Shown: positions 35,676 through 46,610, counted from the first letter of the stretch. The stretch is 64,000 nucleotides of DNA from Bifidobacterium apousia (GCF_007559275.1 NZ_VMHK01000001.1:434001-498000), one strand, 5' to 3'. Made by a program: numbers and translations. Notes: generated by a model not told the origin, from the sequence alone.

Positions 35676-38441
35676 GTGGCTGGAATGCAGAAGCAAAAGC
35701 ATGAGCATCAAGTACAGGAGCCGGCAGCTGGCGGGAAAGAAGTCCGGGCGGACAGTGGTGAGATGGCCCGCAGGGAGGTCGATGCCCTGGTCGTCCGCGC
35801 ACAGTCGGCTTTGCGCGCCTTTGAAGAGCTCGACCAGGGCCAAGTTGATCGGATCGTGGCCAAGGCTTCGATCGCGGCCCTGAACAAGCACCTGCCGCTG
35901 GCGCAGATGGCCGTGGAGGAGACCGGACGCGGCCTGGTGGAGGACAAGGCCACCAAGAACATCTTCGCCTGCGAGCATGTGACCAATTACCTGGCCAGGC
36001 AGCGCACCGTGGGCATCATCAGCGAGAACGACGTGGACGGCATCATCGAGGTGGCCGAGCCGGTGGGGGTCGTGGCTGGCGTGACTCCGGTGACCAATCC
36101 CACTTCGACTGCCATCTTCAAATCACTGCTGGCCCTGAAGACCCGCTGTCCCATCGTCTTCGGATTCCACCCCTACGCCCAGCGTTGCTCGGTGGAGGCG
36201 GCCCGGATCGTCCGCGACGCGGCCATTGAGGCAGGCGCTCCGCGCGATTGCATCCAGTGGATCGAGCACCCTTCAGTCGAGGCCACCGGCGCCCTGATGC
36301 AGCATCCCGGTGTGGCCACCATACTGGCCACCGGCGGCCCCGGCATGGTCAAGGCCGCCTACTCTTCGGGCAAGCCTGCCCTAGGTGTGGGAGCCGGCAA
36401 TGCCCCGGCTTATGTGGATCGCAGGGTCAACGTGCCCCGGGCCGCCAACGACCTGATCCTGTCCAAGCATTTCGACTACGGCATGATCTGCGCCACAGAG
36501 CAGGCTATCATCGCTCATCAGGATGTGCATGACCGGGTGATCGAGGAGATGAAGCGGCGCAAGGCTTACTTCGTCAATCCCGAGGAGAAGGCCAAGCTGG
36601 AGGAGTACATGTTCGGCGTGCGGGCCCATGCCGGTGCCGACGCTCCCGCTCCTAGGCTCAATTCCGAGGTTCCGGGCAAGTCTCCACAGTTCATCGCCCG
36701 TCAAGCCGGGTTCGAGATCCCCGAGGACGCGACCATCCTGGCAGCCCAATGCGACCAGGTCGGCCCCATGGAACCCCTGACCCTGGAGAAGCTGGCTCCG
36801 GTTCAGGCCGTGCTCAAGGCTCGCAACAAGGACGAGGGCTTCTCCCTCTGCGAGCAGATGCTGCGCTACGGCGCCGGGCACACGGCAGCCATCCACACCG
36901 ACGACGAGAGGCTGGTGCGCGAGTACGGCCAGCGCATGCACGCCTGCCGGATCGTCTGGAACCAGCCCAGCTCCCTGGGCGGCATCGGCGACATCTACAA
37001 TGCCATCGCCCCCTCCCTGACCCTGGGTTGCGGCTCCTACGGCGGCAACTCGGTCTCGGGCAACGTTCAGGCGGTCAATCTGATCAACATCAAGCGGATC
37101 GCGCGGAGGAACAACAACATGCAGTGGTTCAAGGTGCCCCCCAAGACCTACTTCGAGCCCAACTCCGTCCGCTACCTGCGCGACATGTTCGGCATCCGCC
37201 GGGCCGTCATCGTATGCGACAAGGTCATGGAGCAGCTGGGGATCGTCGACAAGATCATCGATCAGCTGCGGGCCAGGTCCGAGCCCGTCACCTTCCGCAT
37301 CATCGACTACGTAGAGCCGGAGCCCAGCGTCGAGACGGTGGAGCGCGGTGCGGCCATGATGCGCGATGAGTTCGGCCCCGACACCATTATCGCCGTGGGC
37401 GGCGGCAGCCCCATGGACGCGGCCAAGATCATGTGGCTGCTCTATGAGCATCCGGAGATCTCCTTTGCCGATGTTCGAGAGAAGTTCTTCGACATCCGCA
37501 AGCGGGCCTTCAAGATTCCGCCCCTGGGCACCAAGGCCAGGCTGGTCTGCATTCCCACCTCTTCAGGCACGGGTTCGGAGGTCACCCCGTTTGCGGTCAT
37601 CACTGACCATAAAACCGGATACAAGTACCCCATCACCGACTATGCCCTTACTCCCAGCGTGGCCATCGTGGATCCGGTACTGGCCCGCACCCAGCCCAAG
37701 AGGCTGGCCTGCGACTCGGGCTTCGATGCCCTGACCCACTGCATGGAGGCCTTCGTTTCGGTCTACGCCAATGACTACACCGACGCCATGGCCCTGCACG
37801 CGGCCAAGCTGATCTGGGACAACCTGGAGCCTGCCGTGGGCACCGCCGGCGGCGAGGCCAAGGTGCGCGCCCAGGAGAAGATGCACAATGCGGCGACCAT
37901 GGCTGGGATGGCTTTCGGTTCGGCCTTCCTGGGCATGTGCCACGGCATGGCGCATACCATCGGAGCCCTCTGCCACGTGGCCCATGGGCGGGCCAACTCC
38001 ATCCTCCTGCCCTACGTGATCCGCTACAACGGACGCATCCCGGACGAGCCCACCAGCTGGCCCAAGTACAGCGAGTATGTGGCCCCGGAGCGCTACAGGC
38101 AGATGGCCCATGTGCTGGGCATCGAATCCGCTACTCCCGAGGAGGGCGTGGAGCTCTTGGCCCGTGCGGTGGAATCCTACAGGGACGAGCGCCTGGGCAT
38201 GGATGCCTCCTTCCAGGCCGCAGGGGTGGACGAGGACCTCTACTGGCAGTCCTTGGATCAGATCGGCATGCGCGCCTATGAGGATCAGTGCACGCCCGCC
38301 AACCCCCGCATTCCGCTGATTGAAGACATGAAGGACATCGCCGTGGCTGCCTACTACGGGGTCAGCCAGGAGGAGGGCCACCGGATGAGGGTTGCCCGCC
38401 AGGGCGAGGATGTGGTCCAGGAGGCCTCCCAGCGGGCCTGA
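35676..38441 (+). CDS. adhE: Bifunctional acetaldehyde-CoA/alcohol dehydrogenase AdhE
   Basis: A 921-residue two-domain enzyme that reduces acetyl-CoA to acetaldehyde and then ethanol, regenerating NAD in fermentation. The N-terminal ALDH half has the thioester Cys272 (FDYGMICATEQA); the C-terminal iron alcohol dehydrogenase half starts near residue 490 and has AVGGGSPMDAAK, GTGSEVTPFAVI and the iron-binding histidines in MCHGMAHTIGALCHVAHG. The start is GTG 35676 with AGGAGGG at 35661-35667; in-frame ATGs at 35658 and 35685 are less well placed. The domain order is that of spirosome-forming AdhE. It stands alone with a regulated-looking promoter. Confidence 0.96.
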   Translation: MAGMQKQKHEHQVQEPAAGGKEVRADSGEMARREVDALVVRAQSALRAFEELDQGQVDRIVAKASIAALNKHLPLAQMAVEETGRGLVEDKATKNIFACEHVTNYLARQRTVGIISENDVDGIIEVAEPVGVVAGVTPVTNPTSTAIFKSLLALKTRCPIVFGFHPYAQRCSVEAARIVRDAAIEAGAPRDCIQWIEHPSVEATGALMQHPGVATILATGGPGMVKAAYSSGKPALGVGAGNAPAYVDRRVNVPRAANDLILSKHFDYGMICATEQAIIAHQDVHDRVIEEMKRRKAYFVNPEEKAKLEEYMFGVRAHAGADAPAPRLNSEVPGKSPQFIARQAGFEIPEDATILAAQCDQVGPMEPLTLEKLAPVQAVLKARNKDEGFSLCEQMLRYGAGHTAAIHTDDERLVREYGQRMHACRIVWNQPSSLGGIGDIYNAIAPSLTLGCGSYGGNSVSGNVQAVNLINIKRIARRNNNMQWFKVPPKTYFEPNSVRYLRDMFGIRRAVIVCDKVMEQLGIVDKIIDQLRARSEPVTFRIIDYVEPEPSVETVERGAAMMRDEFGPDTIIAVGGGSPMDAAKIMWLLYEHPEISFADVREKFFDIRKRAFKIPPLGTKARLVCIPTSSGTGSEVTPFAVITDHKTGYKYPITDYALTPSVAIVDPVLARTQPKRLACDSGFDALTHCMEAFVSVYANDYTDAMALHAAKLIWDNLEPAVGTAGGEAKVRAQEKMHNAATMAGMAFGSAFLGMCHGMAHTIGALCHVAHGRANSILLPYVIRYNGRIPDEPTSWPKYSEYVAPERYRQMAHVLGIESATPEEGVELLARAVESYRDERLGMDASFQAAGVDEDLYWQSLDQIGMRAYEDQCTPANPRIPLIEDMKDIAVAAYYGVSQEEGHRMRVARQGEDVVQEASQRA

Positions 38442-38460
38442 CAGGGCTGGAATTGAGCAG

Positions 38461-38512
38461 AGGGTTCCCCTGGAAGCGGAGCGACACGCCCGGATTCTTC
38501 TAGGGGAACCCT
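38461..38512 (+). terminator. Terminator hairpin after adhE
   Basis: AGGGTTCCCCT (38461-38471) pairs with AGGGGAACCCT (38502-38512), 11 bp, 19 bases after the adhE stop; the loop is about 30 bases. The following gap to rpsJ (38513-38726) holds the S10 promoter region, but boxes are not obvious. Confidence 0.7.
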
Positions 38513-38726
38513 CGTGCTTTAATAAGAAAGTTGCCTGTTTTGGGCTCGCATTTTGTCAATCACAATAGCGGGTGCAGCGAGGAGTCCCATCCCCACGGGA
38601 TTCTCCACGGCTGCGCATGGATCCGGCTGAGGCCTGTCGGGAGGAATGTCTCCTGCGGCTGTCGTTCCGTGCCCTCGAAACAGACTGGGTAATCAGTTCA
38701 TAGATCGCTAGAAAGGGCGGACGGCA

Positions 38727-39035
38727 ATGGCGGGACAGAAAATCCGCATCAGGCTAAAGTCCTATGACCATGAGGTCATCGACCAATCGGCGAAGAAGAT
38801 CGTCGAGACGGTGACGAACGCGGGCGCAACTGTGGTTGGCCCCGTTCCGCTGCCGACTGAGAAGAACGTGTATGTTGTCATCCGTTCTCCTCATAAGTAC
38901 AAGGACTCCCGCGAGCACTTCGAGATGCGCACCCACAAGCGTCTGATCGACATCGTGGATCCCACGCCCAAGGCTGTGGATTCGCTGATGCATATCGATC
39001 TGCCAGCGGACGTCAACATTGAGATCAAGCTGTAG
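38727..39035 (+). CDS. rpsJ: 30S ribosomal protein S10
   Basis: A 102-residue S10 ([46 protein letters not shown], ending DVNIEIKL). It binds the small-subunit head and is also the NusE transcription antitermination factor. It opens the S10 ribosomal operon, as in most bacteria, and follows a 214-base leader region after the adhE terminator. ATG 38727 follows AAAGGGCGGA. It is followed at 16 bases by rplC. Confidence 0.97.
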   Translation: MAGQKIRIRLKSYDHEVIDQSAKKIVETVTNAGATVVGPVPLPTEKNVYVVIRSPHKYKDSREHFEMRTHKRLIDIVDPTPKAVDSLMHIDLPADVNIEIKL

Positions 39036-39051
39036 GGGAGGAGGAAACCGC

Positions 39052-39705
39052 ATGGCTGAAGAGCAGAGGAACCGCAAGGCTCTCCTGGGCCGCAAGCTGG
39101 GCATGTCCCAGGTCTGGGACGAGAACGGCTTCTTCGTCCCGGTGACCCTGGTGGATGTGTCTACCAACGTGGTGACCGCGGTCAAGAACCAGGAGAAGGA
39201 CGGCTACCAGGCCATCCAGATCGGCTACGGGCAGATCGACCCCACCAAGGTGACCAAGCCGCTGGCTGGCCACTTCGCCAAGGCCGGAGTGACCCCGCGT
39301 CGTCACTTGGTTGAGGTTCGCACCGCCGATGCCGACAGCTATCAGCCCGGCCAGGAGCTGGGCCTGGACCTGCTGCCTGAGGGCAGCGAGGTCGATGTGA
39401 CCGGCACCACCAAGGGCAAGGGCTTTGCCGGCACCATCAAGCGTTGGGGCTTCAAGTCCTATCGCCGCACCCACGGCTCGCACAAGAACGAGCGTCGTCC
39501 CGGTTCTGTCGGCGCATGCGCCACCCCCAGCCGCATCCTCAAGGGGAAGCGGATGGCCGGCCGCATGGGCCACGACACCTCGACCGTCCAGAACCTGACC
39601 ATCGTCTCCGCAGATGCCGAGAAGGGCGTCATCGCCATCAAGGGTGCCCTGCCCGGGCCCCGCGGCGCCATCGTCCTGGTTCGTTCGGCAGTGAAGGGAG
39701 CCTGA
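39052..39705 (+). CDS. rplC: 50S ribosomal protein L3
   Basis: A 217-residue L3 which reaches the peptidyl-transferase region. [31 protein letters not shown] and [30 protein letters not shown] are family marks; the last loop contacts the catalytic centre. ATG 39052 follows GGGAGGAGG; the longer open frame from 39019 overlaps the end of rpsJ. It is in the S10 operon, four bases before rplD. Confidence 0.97.
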   Translation: MAEEQRNRKALLGRKLGMSQVWDENGFFVPVTLVDVSTNVVTAVKNQEKDGYQAIQIGYGQIDPTKVTKPLAGHFAKAGVTPRRHLVEVRTADADSYQPGQELGLDLLPEGSEVDVTGTTKGKGFAGTIKRWGFKSYRRTHGSHKNERRPGSVGACATPSRILKGKRMAGRMGHDTSTVQNLTIVSADAEKGVIAIKGALPGPRGAIVLVRSAVKGA

Positions 39706-39709
39706 AACC

Positions 39710-40384
39710 ATGGCTAAGTTGACTCTGAACATCACCGACGCCCAGGGCAAGAACACCGGGACCGTGGATGCACCCGAGCAGATCTTCGGCATTGCCGAGG
39801 AGGATGTCCGCTCGCACGTGCCGCTGATCCACCAGGTGGTCGTCGCCCAGCTGGCTGCAGCCCGCCAGGGCACGCACTCGGTCAAGACCCGGTCCACCGT
39901 CTCCGGCGGCGGCCGCAAGCCTTGGAAGCAGAAGGGCACCGGACGCGCTCGTCAGGGCTCCATCCGTGCTCCCCAGTGGACTGGTGGCGCTATTGTCCAC
40001 GGCCCGCAGCCGCGTGACTACTCCCAGCGCACCCCCAAGAAGATGAAGGCCGCAGCCCTGCGCTACGTCCTGTCCGACCGGGTCAACGCCGGGCGCGTGC
40101 ACGTGGTCGACTTCGGCATTGGCGAGACCCCGTCTACCAAGGCCGCCAAAGCAGCCCTGCTGCCCCTGGTCGACAACAGATTCACCACCGTCGTGCTGTC
40201 CCGCGAGAACATCAACGAGTGGCTCTCCGTCAGGAACCTGCCCACCGTCCATGTCCTCTTCGCCGATCAGCTCAACACCTACGATGTGGTCACGGCCGAG
40301 GATGTCGTTTTCAGCAAGGATGGCTTCGATGCCTTCCTGGCTGTCAAGGGCGGCGCCAAGTCCGAGACCGTCAAGGAGGCCTGA
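39710..40384 (+). CDS. rplD: 50S ribosomal protein L4
   Basis: A 224-residue L4, a tunnel-lining protein that in other bacteria represses its own operon. Seen are [37 protein letters not shown] (the extended loop in the exit tunnel) and the globular part ending [18 protein letters not shown] 39710 follows AGGGAGCCTGAAACC. It sits between rplC and rplW at the standard place. Confidence 0.97.
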   Translation: MAKLTLNITDAQGKNTGTVDAPEQIFGIAEEDVRSHVPLIHQVVVAQLAAARQGTHSVKTRSTVSGGGRKPWKQKGTGRARQGSIRAPQWTGGAIVHGPQPRDYSQRTPKKMKAAALRYVLSDRVNAGRVHVVDFGIGETPSTKAAKAALLPLVDNRFTTVVLSRENINEWLSVRNLPTVHVLFADQLNTYDVVTAEDVVFSKDGFDAFLAVKGGAKSETVKEA

Positions 40385-40389
40385 TTTTC

Positions 40390-40692
40390 ATGGCAGCTAT
40401 TCACAAGCCAGCACACGACATCATTCTGCGCCCGGTCGTCTCCGAGAAGAGCTACGCCAACTCGGACCGCGGCCAGTACACATTCGTGGTGGACCCTGAT
40501 GCCAACAAGGTCGCCATCAAGCAGGCCATCGAGCAGATCTTCAATGTGAAGGTCACATCGGTCAACACCCTCAATCGGCAGGGCAAGCGGACCCGGACCC
40601 GTACAGGCTGGGGTCGTCGCGCCGCCGAGAAGCGCGCCATCGTCAAGGTGGCCGAGGGCCAGTCGATCGATGTCTTCGGTACCAACAACTGA
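40390..40692 (+). CDS. rplW: 50S ribosomal protein L23
   Basis: A 100-residue L23, at the tunnel exit, where trigger factor and SRP dock. [23 protein letters not shown], the [24 protein letters not shown] core and the basic loop [11 protein letters not shown] are present. ATG 40390 is chosen as 5 bases after the rplD stop; longer upstream open frame overlaps rplD and is not real. Confidence 0.96.
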   Translation: MAAIHKPAHDIILRPVVSEKSYANSDRGQYTFVVDPDANKVAIKQAIEQIFNVKVTSVNTLNRQGKRTRTRTGWGRRAAEKRAIVKVAEGQSIDVFGTNN

Positions 40693-40727
40693 AGGCTAGC
40701 CGAGAAAAGTTAAGGAAGAACTAGATT

Positions 40728-41558
40728 ATGGCTATCCGTACATACAAGCCGACGACCGCGGGCCGTCGCAACGCCTCGGTTTCGGACTTCGCCGAAATCA
40801 CGCGCTCCAAGCCCGAGAAGTCGCTGGTTCGCAAGCTGAGCAAGACCGGCGGACGCAACTCCTATGGCCGCGTCACCAGCCGTCACCGCGGCGGCGGACA
40901 CAAGCGCCAGTACCGCCTCATCGACTTCCGTCGCTGGGACAAGGACGGCGTGCCCGCCAAGGTGGCTGAGATCGAATACGATCCCAACCGCTCGGCCCGC
41001 ATCGCCCTTCTGCACTTCGCAGACGGCGAGAAGCGCTACATCATCGCCCCGCAGGGCATTAAGCAGGGTGACGTCATCGAGACCGGTCCCCAGGCCGACA
41101 TCAAGCCCGGCAACAACCTGCCTCTGCGCAACATCCCCACCGGCACCATCGTCCATGCCATTGAGCTGCGGCCCCTGGGCGGCGCCAAGATCGCCCGCTC
41201 GGCCGGCGCTGCCGTCCAGCTGGTGGCCAAGGACGGGGCCTACGCCCAGCTGCGTATGCCCTCCGGCGAAATCCGCAACGTCGATTCCCGTTGCCGTGCA
41301 ACGGTGGGCGAGGTCGGCAACAACGACCACGCCAACGTCCAGCTCGGCAAGGCAGGACGTGCCCGCTGGATGGGTCGCAGGCCCATCACCCGTGGTGAGT
41401 CCATGAACCCGGTCGACCACCCGCATGGCGGACGTACTCGTGGCGGCAAGCCGCCAGTGTCTCCCTGGGGCAAGGGCGAGGTTCGCACCCGCAGGCCCAA
41501 GAAGGCCTCCAACAAGATGATCGTGCGTCGTCGTCCAAATGGTAAGAACCGCAAGTAA
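40728..41558 (+). CDS. rplB: 50S ribosomal protein L2
   Basis: A 276-residue L2, needed for subunit association and peptidyl transfer. The conserved [17 protein letters not shown] start, [16 protein letters not shown] and the C-terminal [20 protein letters not shown] (with the functional histidine region) are all visible. ATG 40728 follows AAGGAAGAA. The 36-base gap to rplW is normal for this operon. Confidence 0.98.
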   Translation: MAIRTYKPTTAGRRNASVSDFAEITRSKPEKSLVRKLSKTGGRNSYGRVTSRHRGGGHKRQYRLIDFRRWDKDGVPAKVAEIEYDPNRSARIALLHFADGEKRYIIAPQGIKQGDVIETGPQADIKPGNNLPLRNIPTGTIVHAIELRPLGGAKIARSAGAAVQLVAKDGAYAQLRMPSGEIRNVDSRCRATVGEVGNNDHANVQLGKAGRARWMGRRPITRGESMNPVDHPHGGRTRGGKPPVSPWGKGEVRTRRPKKASNKMIVRRRPNGKNRK

Positions 41559-41573
41559 GGGAGTGTCGGAAAG

Positions 41574-41852
41574 ATGACTCGTAGCATCAAGAAGGGCCCA
41601 TTCGTCGACGCCCACTTGCAGAAGAAAGTCGACGAGCAGAACGAGAAGGGCACCAAGAACGTCATCAAGACCTGGTCCCGTCGTTCCATGATCACCCCGG
41701 ACTTCATCGGGCACACTTTTGCTGTGCACGATGGCCGCAAGCATGTCCCGGTCTTCGTCACCGAGGCCATGGTCGGCCACAAGCTCGGCGAATTCGCCCC
41801 CACCAGGACCTTCAGGGGTCACGTGAAGGACGACAAGAAAGCACGCCGCTGA
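41574..41852 (+). CDS. rpsS: 30S ribosomal protein S19
   Basis: A 92-residue S19 of the small-subunit head ([72 protein letters not shown]-type core). It makes a bridge to the large subunit and binds S13. It follows rplB at 15 bases and precedes rplV at 21 bases. Confidence 0.98.
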   Translation: MTRSIKKGPFVDAHLQKKVDEQNEKGTKNVIKTWSRRSMITPDFIGHTFAVHDGRKHVPVFVTEAMVGHKLGEFAPTRTFRGHVKDDKKARR

Positions 41853-41873
41853 GGCGAGGGAGAGTAGAGACAC

Positions 41874-42233
41874 ATGGAAGCTAAGGCAATTGCACGTCAC
41901 GTTCGCGTGACGCCTCGCAAGGCTCGCCGCGTCGTCGACCTCATCCGAGGCAAGCAGGCGACCGAGGCCGTGACCATTCTGAAGTTCGCCCCCCAGGACG
42001 CGGCCGTTCCGGTTCGCAAGTGCCTGGAGAGCGCCATCGCCAACGCGCGTGTCAAGGCGGACAAGGCCAACCAGCCCTTCCGCGAGAACGAGCTGATGGT
42101 TCGTGAGACCTACGTGGACGAGGGCACCACCCTGAGGCGGTTCCGAGCCCGCGCCCAGGGTCGTGCGGCCCGCATCAACAAGCGGACCAGCCACATCACC
42201 GTCGTGGTGGCCGACAAGGAAGGAGCCCGATAA
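41874..42233 (+). CDS. rplV: 50S ribosomal protein L22
   Basis: A 119-residue L22 with [21 protein letters not shown], the beta-hairpin that forms part of the exit tunnel (macrolide site), and the C-terminal ARGRA-type motif ([24 protein letters not shown]). ATG 41874 follows GAGGGAGAG. The last base overlaps the ATG of rpsC. Confidence 0.97.
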   Translation: MEAKAIARHVRVTPRKARRVVDLIRGKQATEAVTILKFAPQDAAVPVRKCLESAIANARVKADKANQPFRENELMVRETYVDEGTTLRRFRARAQGRAARINKRTSHITVVVADKEGAR

Positions 42234-43078
42234 TGGGGCAGAAGATCAACCCGTTTGGGTACCGACTCGGCATCACCGAGGAGCACCGCAGCAAGTGGTA
42301 CTCCGACTCCAACAAGGCGGGGGAGCGTTACAGCGACTTCGTCCTTGAGGATGACAAGATCCGCAAGGAGATGAACAAGGATCTGGAGCGCGCAGGCGTC
42401 TCCAAGATCGTCATCGAGCGGACCCGCGACCGTGTGCGCGTCGACATCCACACCGCCCGGCCGGGCATCGTCATCGGCCGTCGCGGCGCCGAGGCCGAGC
42501 GCGTGCGCGCCAAGCTGGAGAAGATCACCGGCAAGCAGGTCCAGCTGAACATCTTCGAGGTCAAGAACGCCTCCATCGATGCCCAGCTGGTGGCTCAGGG
42601 CATCGCCGAGCAGTTGACCAACCGCGTCACCTTCCGCAGGGCCATGCGCAAGGCTCAGCAGGATGCCATGCGCGCCGGAGCCAAGGGCATCAGGATCAAG
42701 CTGTCCGGCCGCCTGGGCGGAGCCGAGATGAGCCGTTCGGAGTTCTACCGCGAGGGCCGCGTGCCCCTGCAGACGCTCCGCGCCCTGATCGATTACGGCT
42801 TCTTCGAGGCCAGGACCACCTATGGCCGCATCGGCGTCAAGGTATGGATCTACAAGGGCGACATGACCGAGCGTCAGTTCGAGGAGCAGCAGGCTCAGCA
42901 GAACAACCGCCCCGGTCGGCGTGGCGATCGTCGTCCCCGTCGTGGTGTTCGTCCCTCTGAGGGACGCACCCGCCGCGAGCAGGATGCAGCCAAGCAGAAC
43001 AGCGGTGTGGCCGCGCCGCCAGCGGCGGCTCAGGAGCAGACCGCCTCGGCCCCCGTCGCAACCGAAGCAAAGGAGTGA
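42233..43078 (+). CDS. rpsC: 30S ribosomal protein S3
   Basis: A 281-residue S3 with the KH domain ([32 protein letters not shown]-type, split here) and the C-terminal S3 domain ([33 protein letters not shown]). S3 lines the mRNA entry channel. It has the longer Arg/Gln/Ala-rich disordered tail seen in actinobacteria (about residues 220-281). ATG 42233 overlaps the rplV stop by one base. Confidence 0.97.
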   Translation: MGQKINPFGYRLGITEEHRSKWYSDSNKAGERYSDFVLEDDKIRKEMNKDLERAGVSKIVIERTRDRVRVDIHTARPGIVIGRRGAEAERVRAKLEKITGKQVQLNIFEVKNASIDAQLVAQGIAEQLTNRVTFRRAMRKAQQDAMRAGAKGIRIKLSGRLGGAEMSRSEFYREGRVPLQTLRALIDYGFFEARTTYGRIGVKVWIYKGDMTERQFEEQQAQQNNRPGRRGDRRPRRGVRPSEGRTRREQDAAKQNSGVAAPPAAAQEQTASAPVATEAKE

Positions 43079-43081
43079 GCC

Positions 43082-43501
43082 GTGCTTATCCCAAAGAGGA
43101 CTAAATACCGCAAGCAGCATCGTCCGGGTCGTTCGGGCATGTCCAAGGGCGGAAACGAGATCGCTTTCGGCGATTACGGCATCCAGGCCCTGGCTCCGGC
43201 CTACCTGACCAACCGGCAGATCGAGGCGGCCCGTATCGCCATGACCAGGTACATCAAGCGTGGTGGCCGCGTCTGGATCACGGTCTTCCCGGATCGTCCC
43301 CTGACCAAGCACGCCCTGGGATCCCGAATGGGTTCCGGCAAGGGCGCGCCCGAGTTCTGGGTGGCCAATGTCCGTCCCGGCCGGGTGCTCTTCGAGATCG
43401 GCGGCGTGAGCGAGGATGTGGCCCGCGAGGCCCTTCGCCGCGCTACTGACAAGCTTCCCATGAAGTGCCGGATTATTGCACGTGAAGGCGGTGACATCTG
43501 A
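43082..43501 (+). CDS. rplP: 50S ribosomal protein L16
   Basis: A 139-residue L16 located near the A site of the peptidyl-transferase centre. Diagnostic: [49 protein letters not shown] and [16 protein letters not shown] 43082 is the start, 3 bases after rpsC. The stop shares its last base with the rpmC start. Confidence 0.97.
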   Translation: MLIPKRTKYRKQHRPGRSGMSKGGNEIAFGDYGIQALAPAYLTNRQIEAARIAMTRYIKRGGRVWITVFPDRPLTKHALGSRMGSGKGAPEFWVANVRPGRVLFEIGGVSEDVAREALRRATDKLPMKCRIIAREGGDI

Positions 43502-43764
43502 TGTCAGTCGGAACAGCCGAGTATTCCATCAAGAATCTGAATGAAAAGACCAATGCGGAGATCGAGGATTTCCTGAAGAAGTCCAAGGAAGAGCTGTTCA
43601 ACCTGCGCTTCCAGTCGGCCACCGGTCAGCTGGAGAACACCTCCCGCCTCAAGGCCGTCAAGCACGACATCGCCAGGATGTACACCGTCCTGCGTGAGCG
43701 CGAGCTGGGCATCAGCCAGGAGCCCGCCGAAGCAAAGGCCGAGAGCAAAGCTGAGGAGAAGTAA
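43501..43764 (+). CDS. rpmC: 50S ribosomal protein L29
   Basis: An 87-residue L29, at the exit tunnel. The helical hairpin [46 protein letters not shown] is typical; short extensions at each end, with an Ala/Glu/Lys-rich tail, make it longer than the usual 65. The ATG overlaps the L16 stop (TGATG). Followed by rpsQ at 2 bases. Confidence 0.95.
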   Translation: MSVGTAEYSIKNLNEKTNAEIEDFLKKSKEELFNLRFQSATGQLENTSRLKAVKHDIARMYTVLRERELGISQEPAEAKAESKAEEK

Positions 43765-43766
43765 GC

Positions 43767-44033
43767 ATGGCTGACAAGCAGGAGCGCAACTTCCGCAAGG
43801 TTCGCAGCGGCTACGTCGTGTCCGACAAGATGGACAAGACCATCACCGTAGAGCTGGAGCAGCGTTCGACCCACCCCCTGTACGGCAAGGTCGTCCGCAG
43901 CAACCGCAAGGTCAAGGCCCATGATGAGAAGAACGAGGCCCATGTGGGCGACTTCGTGAGTATCATGGAGACCCGTCCTCTGAGCAAGACCAAGCGCTGG
44001 CGTCTCGACTCCATCGTCGAGCGCGCCAAGTAA
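43767..44033 (+). CDS. rpsQ: 30S ribosomal protein S17
   Basis: An 88-residue S17 that binds the 5' domain of 16S rRNA. The OB-fold core is visible: [60 protein letters not shown]. It directly follows rpmC. After it comes a 79-base spacer with a partial hairpin (GCCTTGTC-type, 44061-44080) before rplN, the usual small break in the spc part. Confidence 0.97.
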   Translation: MADKQERNFRKVRSGYVVSDKMDKTITVELEQRSTHPLYGKVVRSNRKVKAHDEKNEAHVGDFVSIMETRPLSKTKRWRLDSIVERAK

Positions 44034-44112
44034 CAAGTTCGGCCAGGCTCCGCATTTCATCCCGCCTTGTCGCGGGGTGTCTGCGGAGAACCAGCGCGGC
44101 TAAGGAGAATCA

Positions 44113-44481
44113 ATGATTCAGCAGGAATCGCGGCTTCAGGTCGCCGACAACACGGGTGCCAAGGAGATCCTGGCCATCCGCGTGCTCGGCGGGTCGAAGC
44201 GACGCTATGCCGGCATTGGCGACGTGATCGTCGCCACCGTCAAGGATGCCATTCCCGGCGGGTCGGTCAAGAAGGGCGAGGTCGTCAAGGCGGTCGTCGT
44301 CCGTACGGTCAAGGAGCATCGTCGTCACGACGGCTCCTACATCAAGTTCGACGAGAACGCGGCGGTCATCCTCGGCACCGGCCGTGAGCCCCGCGGCACT
44401 CGTATCTTCGGACCGGTCGGTCGTGAGCTGCGCGACAAGCGCTTCATGAAGATCGTGTCCCTGGCACCGGAGGTGATCTGA
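44113..44481 (+). CDS. rplN: 50S ribosomal protein L14
   Basis: A 122-residue L14, which contacts the small subunit at bridge B8. [28 protein letters not shown] and the C-terminal [21 protein letters not shown] match the family. ATG 44113 follows AAGGAG. The stop overlaps the GTG of rplX by no bases; one base separates them. Confidence 0.98.
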   Translation: MIQQESRLQVADNTGAKEILAIRVLGGSKRRYAGIGDVIVATVKDAIPGGSVKKGEVVKAVVVRTVKEHRRHDGSYIKFDENAAVILGTGREPRGTRIFGPVGRELRDKRFMKIVSLAPEVI

Positions 44482-44482
44482 A

Positions 44483-44818
44483 GTGGTAGCCAAGATCAAG
44501 ACAGGCGACCAGGTCAAGGTCATCCGCGGCAAGGATCGCGGCAAGGAGGGCAAGGTCCTGCGGATTCTGCCCAATGACCGTCTGATCGTCGAGGGTATTC
44601 AGATCGTCAAGAAGCATGTGCGCGCCACCCAGCAGGGTCAGGAGTCGGGCATCGTCCCGACCGAGGCGCCCATCCATCGCTCAAACGTGATGGTCATCGA
44701 CCCGGAGACCAAGAAGCCGACTCGCATCGGCGTAAACATCAAGGAGGAGGCGCGTGACGGCAAGGTCAAGGTCGTGCGCACCCGCTTCGCCAAGAAGTCA
44801 GGCAAGGAGCTGTCATGA
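44483..44818 (+). CDS. rplX: 50S ribosomal protein L24
   Basis: A 111-residue L24, an assembly initiator. The KOW motif is [29 protein letters not shown]; the rest ends [10 protein letters not shown]. Start is GTG 44483, directly after rplN with GGAGGTGATC for the ribosome. It overlaps rplE by four bases (ATGA), so the two are coupled. Confidence 0.97.
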   Translation: MVAKIKTGDQVKVIRGKDRGKEGKVLRILPNDRLIVEGIQIVKKHVRATQQGQESGIVPTEAPIHRSNVMVIDPETKKPTRIGVNIKEEARDGKVKVVRTRFAKKSGKELS

Positions 44819-45387
44819 GCGATACCACCGTTGAAGCACCGGCAGTCCCTCGTTTGCTGCAGCAGTACCGCGAGAGCATCGTGCCCGAGCTGGAGAAGGA
44901 GTTCAAGTTCTCCAACCCCATGCAGGTGCCCAGGATCGAGAAGGTCGTGGTCTCCATGGGCGTGGGGGCCGCGGCACGTGACTCCAAGCTGATCGAGGGC
45001 GCGGTCAAGGACCTGACGGCCATCACCGGCCAGAAGCCCAAGATCACCAAGGCCAAGAAGTCTGTGGCGCAGTTCCACCTGCGTGAGGGACAGGCCATCG
45101 GCGCCTTCGCCACCCTGCGCGGCGTGCGCATGTGGGAGTTCCTGGATCGTCTGCTGACCCTGGCCCTGCCCCGCATTCGTGACTTCCGCGGCATCAGCGA
45201 CCGTCAGTTCGACGGCCAGGGCAACTACAACTTCGGTCTCACGGAGCAGTCCATGTTCCACGAGATCGATCCTGATCAGATCGATCACCAGCGTGGTATG
45301 GATATCACCGTGGTGACCTCCACCAAGAACGATCAGGAGGCCCGGGCGCTGCTCAAGCAGCTGGGCTTCCCCTTCAAGGAGAACTGA
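44815..45387 (+). CDS. rplE: 50S ribosomal protein L5
   Basis: A 190-residue L5 that carries 5S rRNA into the large subunit. Seen are [51 protein letters not shown], and the C-terminal [23 protein letters not shown]. An N-terminal short polar extension precedes the conserved [17 protein letters not shown]. It starts inside the rplX end and is followed at 1 base by rpsN. Confidence 0.98.
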   Translation: MSDTTVEAPAVPRLLQQYRESIVPELEKEFKFSNPMQVPRIEKVVVSMGVGAAARDSKLIEGAVKDLTAITGQKPKITKAKKSVAQFHLREGQAIGAFATLRGVRMWEFLDRLLTLALPRIRDFRGISDRQFDGQGNYNFGLTEQSMFHEIDPDQIDHQRGMDITVVTSTKNDQEARALLKQLGFPFKEN

Positions 45388-45388
45388 T

Positions 45389-45574
45389 ATGGCAAAAACC
45401 GCTCTGAGAAACAAGGCGGCACGCAAGCCGAAGTTCAAGGTGCGTGGATACACGCGCTGCCAGGTCTGCGGTCGTCCTCATTCCGTCTATCGCAAGTTCG
45501 GCCTGTGCCGCATCTGCCTTCGCGAGAAGGCCCATCGCGGCGAGCTGCCGGGTGTGACGAAGTCCAGTTGGTAA
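45389..45574 (+). CDS. rpsN: 30S ribosomal protein S14, zinc type
   Basis: A 61-residue S14 with the four-cysteine zinc motif [22 protein letters not shown] (two CxxC pairs). The short zinc form (rpsZ) is the house-keeping S14 here; a longer zinc-free form may be encoded elsewhere. It follows rplE directly. After it an 80-base gap precedes rpsH. Confidence 0.97.
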   Translation: MAKTALRNKAARKPKFKVRGYTRCQVCGRPHSVYRKFGLCRICLREKAHRGELPGVTKSSW

Positions 45575-45654
45575 AGATCGACGCTGAAGGTCCGCGGTCG
45601 CGGCAGTTTGCTGCCCGGCGGCGGAAACCACGGCGAGGAAGGGCATAAGCCCAC

Positions 45655-46053
45655 ATGACAATGACAGATCCCATCGCAGACATGCTGACACGTCTGCGTA
45701 ATGCGAGTGCGGCCAAGCATGAAACAGTCGACATGCCGTACTCCAAGTTCAAGGCGAACATCGCGCAGATCCTCAAGCGCGAAGGCTTCATCGCCGATTA
45801 CCGTGCCAAGGAGGCGCGTGTCGGGCAGGATCTGGAGATCACGCTCAAGTACGGTCCCGATGGACGCCAGTCCATTCAGGGCATCAAGCGTGTCTCCAAG
45901 CCCGGTCTGCGCCGCTACGCCAAGTCGGATTCCCTGCCTATGCCCCTGGGCGGGCTGGGAATCGCCATCATCTCGACCAGCTCGGGACTGATGACCCAGA
46001 AGGAATGCCTCGACAGGGGCATCGGCGGCGAAATCGTCGCCTACGTATGGTGA
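45655..46053 (+). CDS. rpsH: 30S ribosomal protein S8
   Basis: A 132-residue S8 ([46 protein letters not shown], ending [26 protein letters not shown]). It binds the central domain of 16S rRNA and in E. coli represses the spc operon. ATG 45655 or 45661 (DPIADML) could be the start; the first is preceded by GAAGGGC. It sits at its normal place between rpsN and rplF. Confidence 0.96.
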   Translation: MTMTDPIADMLTRLRNASAAKHETVDMPYSKFKANIAQILKREGFIADYRAKEARVGQDLEITLKYGPDGRQSIQGIKRVSKPGLRRYAKSDSLPMPLGGLGIAIISTSSGLMTQKECLDRGIGGEIVAYVW

Positions 46054-46069
46054 GAAAGGAGAGCTGAAC

Positions 46070-46609
46070 ATGGCATCGCATATTGGTAAGCTCCCCATCG
46101 CCGTTCCGGCAGGTGTGGAGGTGGCCTTCAAGGGCCAGGAATTCACCGCCAAGGGCCCCAAGGGCTCCGACGGGTACACGCTGCCCGATGGCATCACCGG
46201 CAAGGTCGAGGGCAATGAGATCATCATGACCCCGGCCGACGAGGATCGCACCACCAAGGCCAAGCACGGACTGAGCCGCTCCATCGTGGCTTCCATGGTC
46301 GAAGGCGTCTCCAAGGGCTACAGCAAGCACCTGCAGATCGTCGGCACCGGCTACCGCGTGGTCGCCAAGGGCAAGTCCTTGGAGTTCTCGCTGGGCTACT
46401 CGCACACCATCACTGTCGACCCCCCGGAGGGCATCACCTTCGAGACGCCGAACGCCAACGAAGTGGTCGTCTCCGGCATCGACAAGCAGGCTGTCGGCCA
46501 GGCTGCGGCAAATATCCGCGCCCTGCGTGCACCCGAGCCTTACAAGGGCAAGGGCATCAAGTACGCGGACGAGCACATCCTGCGCAAGGCTGGAAAGGCT
46601 GGTAAGTGA
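46070..46609 (+). CDS. rplF: 50S ribosomal protein L6
   Basis: A 179-residue L6 with [18 protein letters not shown], the two repeated domains, and the C-terminal signature [25 protein letters not shown]. It lies near the GTPase-associated centre. ATG 46070 follows AAGGAGAGC. It precedes rplR without gap. Confidence 0.98.
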   Translation: MASHIGKLPIAVPAGVEVAFKGQEFTAKGPKGSDGYTLPDGITGKVEGNEIIMTPADEDRTTKAKHGLSRSIVASMVEGVSKGYSKHLQIVGTGYRVVAKGKSLEFSLGYSHTITVDPPEGITFETPNANEVVVSGIDKQAVGQAAANIRALRAPEPYKGKGIKYADEHILRKAGKAGK

Positions 46610-46610
46610 T